Shown in pieces: positions 59,380 to 64,000 of a DNA stretch of 64,000 nt. A program made the position numbers and the translations under genes. Position 1 is the first letter of the stretch. Each line of letters starts with the position of its first letter. The stretch comes from Nitrososphaerota archaeon (lineage in GTDB: Archaea > Thermoproteota > Nitrososphaeria > Nitrososphaerales > JACPRH01): the NCBI GenBank assembly GCA_016190055.1, contig JACPRH010000037.1:84034-148033 (forward strand), in the 5' to 3' direction. Below the pieces are notes generated by a model. That model was given only the letters and a program-made list of their open reading frames with translations, was not told where the DNA came from and did not search any database.

Positions 59380-60825
59380 ATGAGTAAAGAGATTGGGATA
59401 ACTGTCAAGAAGAATGAGGATTTTTCTGAATGGTATACGCAGGTTGTTTTGAAGAGTGAGTTGATTGATTATGCGAGTGCCAAGGGCTTCATTGTTTTGA
59501 GGCCTCATGGATACGCTATTTGGGAGAAGATTAAAGATTACATTGACCGCAGGATTAAGGAGACAGGTCACAGGAACGCGTACTTCCCCGCCTTGATCCC
59601 TGAAAGTCTTCTCAAGAAGGAGGGTGAGCATTTCCAAGGCTTCATCCCTGAAGTGTTCTGGGTGACGCAGGCGGGTGATCGAAAGATCGGTGACAAGCTT
59701 GCGTTGCGACCCACCTCTGAGACGATTGCTTACGACTCTTACAGCAAGTGGATTAGGAGTTGGAGAGATCTTCCTCTGCTTCTGAACTTCTGGAACAGCG
59801 TGATGAGGGCTGAGATCAAGTCCACTAAGCCATTTATTCGGACATCCGAGTTTCTGTGGCAGGAAGGTCACACAGCTCATGAGACTCAGGAGGAGGCTGA
59901 GAAGGAGGTTCGCAGCATCTTGGAGATGTATCGGCAGCTGATTGAGGAGGAGCTCGCTATACCTGTTATAACTGGGTTCAAGTCTGATAAGGAGAAGTTC
60001 GTCGGAGCGGTCTACACCACCACACTTGAGGGGATGATGCCTGATGGGATGGCGCTGCAGATGGGGACATCACATAACTTGGGCCAGAACTTCTCGAGGC
60101 CTTTCGAGATCAGGTTCATTGGGCGTGAGAAGCAGGAGCAGTTTGTTTGGCAGGCTAGCTGGGGTGTCTCATGGAGACTAATCGGCGCGGTAATTATGGT
60201 TCACGGTGACGATAAGGGGTTGATTCTGCCGCCTAGAGTCACACCGATCCATGTTGTTATTGTCCCTATTCACTACAAGACTGAGGATATCGAGCCTGTG
60301 GTTGGGAAGGTGAAGGATCTGGCTGGGCGGCTGAAGCAGGCTGGCCTGACGGTTCACATCGACGACAGGGATCAGTATACACCGGGCTGGAAGTTCCATG
60401 ATTGGGAGCTTAAAGGCATCCCGTTGAGGATCGAGGTTGGGCCGAGAGATGTAAGCGGAGGCGGAGCTATGTTTGTGCGCCGCGACACCGGTGAAAAGGT
60501 CTTCATTAAGGACGGTGAGGCTGTGGAGAAGGCTTCTGGGCTGCTGGAGGATATTCAGCGTAGCCTCTTCGAAAGAGCTAAAGAGATGCAGAAACGCTAC
60601 ACCTTCACCACGGAGAATTACGAGGAGTTCAAGAAGCGGATTAAGGAGGAGGGCGGCTTCGTCCGAACAAGCTTCTGTCTCAAGAGGGAATGCGAGGACA
60701 AGATTAAGGAGGAGACTGGGGCGGATATTCGAGTCATCCCCTTCAAAGATGAGGAGATATTCGGTCGCTGCATCTACTGCGGAGAAGAGGCTAAGAAGGT
60801 GGTCTACTTCGCCAAATCATACTAA
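59380..60825 (+). CDS. proS: Prolyl-tRNA synthetase, archaeal/eukaryotic type
   Basis: A 481-aa class II synthetase. GFIVLRPHGYAIWEKI, the proline-binding RPTSETIAYDSY, motif 2 region MRAEIKSTKPFIRTSEFLWQEGHTAH and motif 3 are intact. The anticodon-binding domain (HVVIVPIHYKTEDIEP) is followed by the archaeal C-terminal zinc domain with cysteines in FCLKRECED and GRCIYCGEEA, ending in the characteristic Tyr. No bacterial editing insertion is present. Length and start are normal. Confidence 0.96.
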   Translation: MSKEIGITVKKNEDFSEWYTQVVLKSELIDYASAKGFIVLRPHGYAIWEKIKDYIDRRIKETGHRNAYFPALIPESLLKKEGEHFQGFIPEVFWVTQAGDRKIGDKLALRPTSETIAYDSYSKWIRSWRDLPLLLNFWNSVMRAEIKSTKPFIRTSEFLWQEGHTAHETQEEAEKEVRSILEMYRQLIEEELAIPVITGFKSDKEKFVGAVYTTTLEGMMPDGMALQMGTSHNLGQNFSRPFEIRFIGREKQEQFVWQASWGVSWRLIGAVIMVHGDDKGLILPPRVTPIHVVIVPIHYKTEDIEPVVGKVKDLAGRLKQAGLTVHIDDRDQYTPGWKFHDWELKGIPLRIEVGPRDVSGGGAMFVRRDTGEKVFIKDGEAVEKASGLLEDIQRSLFERAKEMQKRYTFTTENYEEFKKRIKEEGGFVRTSFCLKRECEDKIKEETGADIRVIPFKDEEIFGRCIYCGEEAKKVVYFAKSY

Positions 60826-60891
60826 GCAATCTAGGATGCTTACTGAGGCAGTTACTCATGTGTTTGTTTGAAGAAGGATTATGATCGGTGA

Positions 60892-61548
60892 ATGGATCCT
60901 GTCCTCGCTGTGTTTGATCAGGTATGGCGGTGGTTCACCGATCCGGCTACCCTGCAAACCTACGGGTATCTAGTGATCCTTCTAGCTAGCTTCCTCGGAA
61001 GCCTGATCATCTTTGTTCCGGTGCCTTACTTCCTAGTTATAGCTGCAGCAAGCGCCGACCCAGTCTTTGATCCCACGTTAATTGGGATTAGCAGCGCATT
61101 AGGTGCGACAGCTGCGAAGGTCATTATCTTCCAAGTCAGCTACACAGGAGGCAAACTGATGAGCAGTAACACTGAGAAGAGGATGAAACCGTTCATGAAG
61201 CTAGTGTCGAGATATGGGGGTATAGCGGCCTTCTTAGCAGCTGCGACCCCTATACCTGACGATCTAATCTACATCCCGCTTGGATTAGCCCGGTATAGTC
61301 TGCCAAGATTCATATTAGCGACCCTCCTAGGAAAAATCTTGCTCACAGCAGCGATATCGTGGGGCGTAAGGCTCTCCTACGACTCAGTCAAGTTTCTGAT
61401 CGATGGATCCACAGATCCTGTGGGAGCGGTGCTCATAGGGTCAGCTTTCGTTGCAGCAATCGCAGTAACAGTGTATGCGATGATGAAGCTAGATTGGGGT
61501 AAAGTCTTGGGTCGATGGTTCCCGTGGACAGTGGAACCGGAGTCGTAG
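60892..61548 (+). CDS. VTT/DedA-like membrane protein
   Basis: A 218-aa protein with about five hydrophobic segments. YGYLVILLASFLGSLIIFVPVPYFLVIAAASA and the re-entrant loop region AAATPIPDDLIYIPLGLARYSLPRFILATLLGK match the VTT (SNARE-associated/DedA) fold, including the acidic-pair and Arg of the transport loop. Members are lipid scramblases or flippases. Separated from proS by 66 bp on the same strand. Substrate unknown. Confidence 0.75.
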   Translation: MDPVLAVFDQVWRWFTDPATLQTYGYLVILLASFLGSLIIFVPVPYFLVIAAASADPVFDPTLIGISSALGATAAKVIIFQVSYTGGKLMSSNTEKRMKPFMKLVSRYGGIAAFLAAATPIPDDLIYIPLGLARYSLPRFILATLLGKILLTAAISWGVRLSYDSVKFLIDGSTDPVGAVLIGSAFVAAIAVTVYAMMKLDWGKVLGRWFPWTVEPES

Positions 61549-61582
61549 AGTGATAGTGGTAGTAGCGATAGATGATGATTAA

Positions 61583-61885
61583 CTATTGTGGGTCGAAGTG
61601 CTGTTCTTGTCCCTTGGAGATAGCTACTCGACTACGGTTGCGGCGAAGCTTCTCTTCAAAGATTTTATCGCCGTCCACGTTAAGTTTCTCAAGGATTGAG
61701 GCGACGAAGAAGAAGACGTCAACAGCCTCTTCAGCCATCTTCTCGCGATCGTTATGCTTGTAGGCGTGGCAAAGCTCGCCGTACTCTTCACCCATCCAGA
61801 GAATCTTGTCTGAAATCGCGTTGCTGAAACCCTTCTCACGTTCAAGGTCACGAACTGCTTGCTGTGCTTCCTTGATAGTCGTCAT
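61583..61885 (-). CDS. MazG-like nucleotide pyrophosphohydrolase
   Basis: A 100-aa all-alpha NTP-PPase. The metal motif E-x-G-E-L-x-H is seen as GEEYGELCHAYKH, and the second acidic pair as EEAVDVFFFVASIL (E-x2-D type). Members remove non-canonical or excess dNTPs. The upstream neighbour is a uracil-DNA glycosylase, so both may guard against base damage. Encoded as a single domain, shorter than bacterial MazG. Confidence 0.88.
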   Translation of the reverse strand: MTTIKEAQQAVRDLEREKGFSNAISDKILWMGEEYGELCHAYKHNDREKMAEEAVDVFFFVASILEKLNVDGDKIFEEKLRRNRSRVAISKGQEQHFDPQ

Positions 61886-61939
61886 TCTGCTTCAACCAGA
61901 CCATCGAAGTAGACGTGATATAATTATTGTTTGGTTTAA

Positions 61940-62581
61940 TCAAGGCATGAAGTCGTCGAGTTTCGGGGAGCCGCTGCGTTTAGGGGTTGAGCTTGGGAGT
62001 TGAAGCTGCTTCAACGCTTCGTTTAGCTTCTGCATATCGGATTCTAGGACTGATTTCAACTTGGGGTTGTGGAGTGCGGCGGCGGGATGGTACAGTGGGA
62101 AGATGAGCATGTCTTCTTTCTTCATTGTTTGGCCGTGAACTCGTGAGATTGACGTTGCGCCTGTCAGGGTTTCGAGCGCGGTGTTCCCGAGTGTGCAGAT
62201 TAGGGCGGGTTTGATTATTCTGATTTGGCCCTTCAGGTAGGGTGAGCAGGCGTTACGCTCATCCCAGGTTGGGACGCGGTTTTCGGGGGGGCGGCATTTC
62301 ACGATGTTTGTGATGAAGATATCTTCTCGGTTCAACCCGATTAGGTTCAGCAGTGAGTTGAGGTTCTTTCCTGCTGCGCCGACGAATGGGCGGCCCTGCT
62401 TGTCTTCTTCTGCGCCCGGGGCTTCGCCGACGAACATCAGTTTAGCGTCTACGGGTCCTTCTCCGGGTACTGCTACGGTTCGGCTTTTGGACAGTGGGCA
62501 GAGGGTGCAGACTCTGACTTTGCTTGCGATTTCTTCAAGTTCAAGAGACAGGGGTGATGCGCCCACCTTAGGCTCGCTCAT
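61940..62581 (-). CDS. Type-4 uracil-DNA glycosylase (Fe-S, family 4 UDG)
   Basis: A 213-aa thermostable-type UDG that excises uracil from DNA. The active-site motif GEAPGAEEDKQGRPFVGAAG and the late YHPAAALHNPK are characteristic. The 4Fe-4S cluster cysteines are Cys25 and Cys28 (CTLC), the Cys in KCRPPENR and the Cys in NACSPYL. It lies 54 bp upstream of the MazG-like gene on the same strand, forming a small genome-maintenance pair. Confidence 0.94.
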   Translation of the reverse strand: MSEPKVGASPLSLELEEIASKVRVCTLCPLSKSRTVAVPGEGPVDAKLMFVGEAPGAEEDKQGRPFVGAAGKNLNSLLNLIGLNREDIFITNIVKCRPPENRVPTWDERNACSPYLKGQIRIIKPALICTLGNTALETLTGATSISRVHGQTMKKEDMLIFPLYHPAAALHNPKLKSVLESDMQKLNEALKQLQLPSSTPKRSGSPKLDDFMP

Positions 62582-62606
62582 GAGATAGAGGGTAGCCGGC
62601 TTTTAT

Positions 62607-63272
62607 TTAAGCAGAGGATGCTTCGGTGGTTCTGCTTGCTCTACCGGTTCCGCTGTAGATTAGGAGGGCGACGCCCGCTACGACTACGACGAGTGTTGGG
62701 CCGATGATTAACATCCACGGCATGTGTATGCGCCAGAGTCCGTAGAAGATAAGCGGCGAAGCGATTAGGAGGATTAGGGAGCCGTTTCTCAGCAGGTTCG
62801 CTGGTGTGAGAAAGGTGAACCCAGATGAGGGGTTTAGGAGTAGAGATAATATGAAGAGAAGCAGCGGGAAAATTAAAGCGTATCTTCCTTCAAGAAGCAC
62901 GCCTATGATGCCTCCGAAGCTGGGAGCATAGCCAACGGCACTCCATGCTGAGGCGATTACCGCCGTGACGAGGCAGATGATTGCCAGCAGCTGGATTTGC
63001 TGGACGTTTTCGGCGAGCTTGCTAGGTTTGGCTTCAGTTGGAGAACCAAAAATCTCGATTAGCACTGCGGCGCAGACGGCTGCGAAGCCGATTAGGAAGA
63101 GATAGGGATCCTTTGTGACTGTGAAGTATACAGTCGGAGGCAGGGCGGCTGATAGTCCCTGTGCAGCCCAGATTGACAGCGCGTACACTGCGCTAGCTAC
63201 GAGAGGTATCAGGTAAAGTATGAAGGAGATGTTCTCCGTAAGTTCAGTTCGTTCCAAACCGGTTATCAGCAC
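62607..63272 (-). CDS. Polytopic membrane protein of unknown function
   Basis: A 221-aa protein with about six membrane helices (NISFILYLIPLVASAVYALSIW, YLFLIGFAAVCAAVLIEIFG, IQLLAIICLVTAVIASAW, FPLLLFILSLLLN, LLRNGSLILLIASPLIFYGLW and MLIIGPTLVVVVAGVALLIY). No conserved motif is recognised. It is 25 bp upstream of the UDG gene on the same strand, so cotranscription is likely, without evident functional link. Confidence 0.65.
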   Translation of the reverse strand: MLITGLERTELTENISFILYLIPLVASAVYALSIWAAQGLSAALPPTVYFTVTKDPYLFLIGFAAVCAAVLIEIFGSPTEAKPSKLAENVQQIQLLAIICLVTAVIASAWSAVGYAPSFGGIIGVLLEGRYALIFPLLLFILSLLLNPSSGFTFLTPANLLRNGSLILLIASPLIFYGLWRIHMPWMLIIGPTLVVVVAGVALLIYSGTGRASRTTEASSA

Positions 63273-63379
63273 ACGTGGAATAATAGCAGTTTTAATCTTT
63301 GTCGGTCGATCGACAGTTAGGACAGGGCGGGGCTACAAGTATTTTAGGCTAGCAGGTTAATTCGCCGATGGTCTTGAGG

Positions 63380-63928
63380 ATGCCTGTTACACCGCTCCAC
63401 GTCTTGCCGACTCTAGCAGCTTACCTTCTAGTCTCTAAGCGGGTTCACCTTTTCGCTTTCTTCTCAGCAGCGCTGCTCATTGATGTTGAGCCAATGCTAT
63501 ACCTGCTGTTCGGAGTGCCAGTGCCGAAGATTCCTCTCCTACTTGGTGGCGAGTCGACAGGAGTGCATGCGATCACGCACAATCCGTTTGCAATAATTAT
63601 TCTCGTAGCCCCATCTATGACTATTCTGGCTAAGGCTTTGGAGCGGATGAAGAGCTTCTGGCTAACTGTTTTCCATGATGCTGTTTGGGTTAATCGCTCA
63701 ATCAGGTCAATCTATTTTTCAGCGCTACTTGGAGCGTTCTTACATCTAGGCTGGGATCTAACTATGCATCATGACATCAACCTAGCGTTCCCCATATACA
63801 GTGTGCCAAACCCTTTCATAAACCAGCAGAGTCTTGACTTGATCTGGAACTTAAGCTTGCTAGCTATACCGTTAGCCTTGATGCTGAACGCTAGGCGTGG
63901 TGAAAAACTGCTCAAAACTGTCCCTTAA
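63380..63928 (+). CDS. Membrane protein resembling DUF4184/YdjM-type proteins
   Basis: A 182-aa protein opening with MPVTPLHVLPTLAAYLL, the characteristic start of small archaeal membrane proteins with His in the first helix. LIDVEPMLYLL, GVHAITHNPF and GAFLHLGWDLTMHHDINLAFPI carry conserved His/Asp residues (H-x3-D, HHD) that could bind metal. About four helices. The frame is open from 63368; ATG 63380 directly precedes the conserved start. Function unknown. Confidence 0.65.
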   Translation: MPVTPLHVLPTLAAYLLVSKRVHLFAFFSAALLIDVEPMLYLLFGVPVPKIPLLLGGESTGVHAITHNPFAIIILVAPSMTILAKALERMKSFWLTVFHDAVWVNRSIRSIYFSALLGAFLHLGWDLTMHHDINLAFPIYSVPNPFINQQSLDLIWNLSLLAIPLALMLNARRGEKLLKTVP

Positions 63929-64000
63929 ATTTTGGTCGAGTTAGGATACAGCAATCAGGACAGTATGTGGTTGGTTTATCTTCACTTAGCTTGACTCTTC
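63929..64000. other. Window end, non-coding
   Basis: The last 72 bases show no frame, RNA or repeat that I can support. Confidence 0.4.

Noticed and set aside
1..64000. tRNA or rRNA genes
   Set aside because: I looked for T-loop and anticodon-arm patterns in the intergenic regions and found none that fold convincingly; introns or unusual tRNAs could still have been missed by eye.

Overview
The window is a gene-dense chromosomal segment of an archaeon. TATA boxes lie about 25-30 bp upstream of many starts, often giving leaderless or near-leaderless mRNAs. TTG and GTG starts are frequent. Informational genes are archaeal: ribosomal proteins eL37 and eS26, an LSm protein, archaeal ThrRS and ProRS, and type-4 uracil-DNA glycosylase. 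eS26 together with the glutamine-amidotransferase/QueC fusion points to the TACK side (Thermoproteota in the broad sense, perhaps Nitrososphaeria-related). That placement is inference; no rRNA or tRNA gene was seen to fix it.

Layout. 1-6.1 kb: the 5' part of proC, a non-coding element, a GNAT acetyltransferase, an ammonium module (amt2-glnK, then amt1) and GapN. 6.2-14.9 kb: an M50/CBS protease, a universal stress protein, TauE plus DUF1634, a Kef-type antiporter, a glycogen-debranching-type glucosidase and a GT4 glycosyltransferase. 15.4-23.1 kb: a mixed phosphate/sulfur block with an HTH-pstC-pstA-pstB operon, pstS, an APS-reductase-type cysH and archaeal sat, with unusual inverted-repeat elements between them. 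23.2-34.4 kb: an envelope region with an HtrA protease, a six-gene export operon (PepSY-like protein, two membrane proteins, a membrane-anchored ABC ATPase, a 1110-aa extracellular protein, an FtsX permease) and a wHTH regulator with a membrane domain. 34.7-45.5 kb: a DrrAB-like ABC transporter, cupin, LSm-eL37, rpiA plus a tiny zinc ribbon, DUF2848, the archaeosine/7-deazaguanine genes, a CDF transporter divergent from NikR, and an agmatinase-family protein. 45.5-64 kb: thrS, a second copy of the non-coding element, several large secreted proteins, an orphan DNA methyltransferase, an archaetidyl-type lipid synthase, eS26, a PfkB kinase, proS, VTT and other membrane proteins, MazG-like and UDG.

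Main discoveries. (1) A candidate envelope-stress regulon: the palindrome TTCGG-N5-CCGAA occurs upstream of htrA, upstream of the export operon (twice) and, with one mismatch, upstream of the membrane-domain regulator. The htrA and operon copies sit in a nearly identical 46-bp promoter block although the two genes are 10 kb apart and unrelated. (2) A pair of homologous intergenic elements 47 kb apart that look like paralogous ~100-nt RNAs, with a TATA box, conserved 3' domain, oligo-T end and a hairpin whose sequence differs but whose pairing is kept. (3) Three identical copies of a 66-bp hairpin element, two of them 3' of the sulfate-assimilation genes. (4) Period-4 sequence tracts following many stop codons. 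No transposase, prophage, CRISPR array, tRNA or rRNA was recognised.
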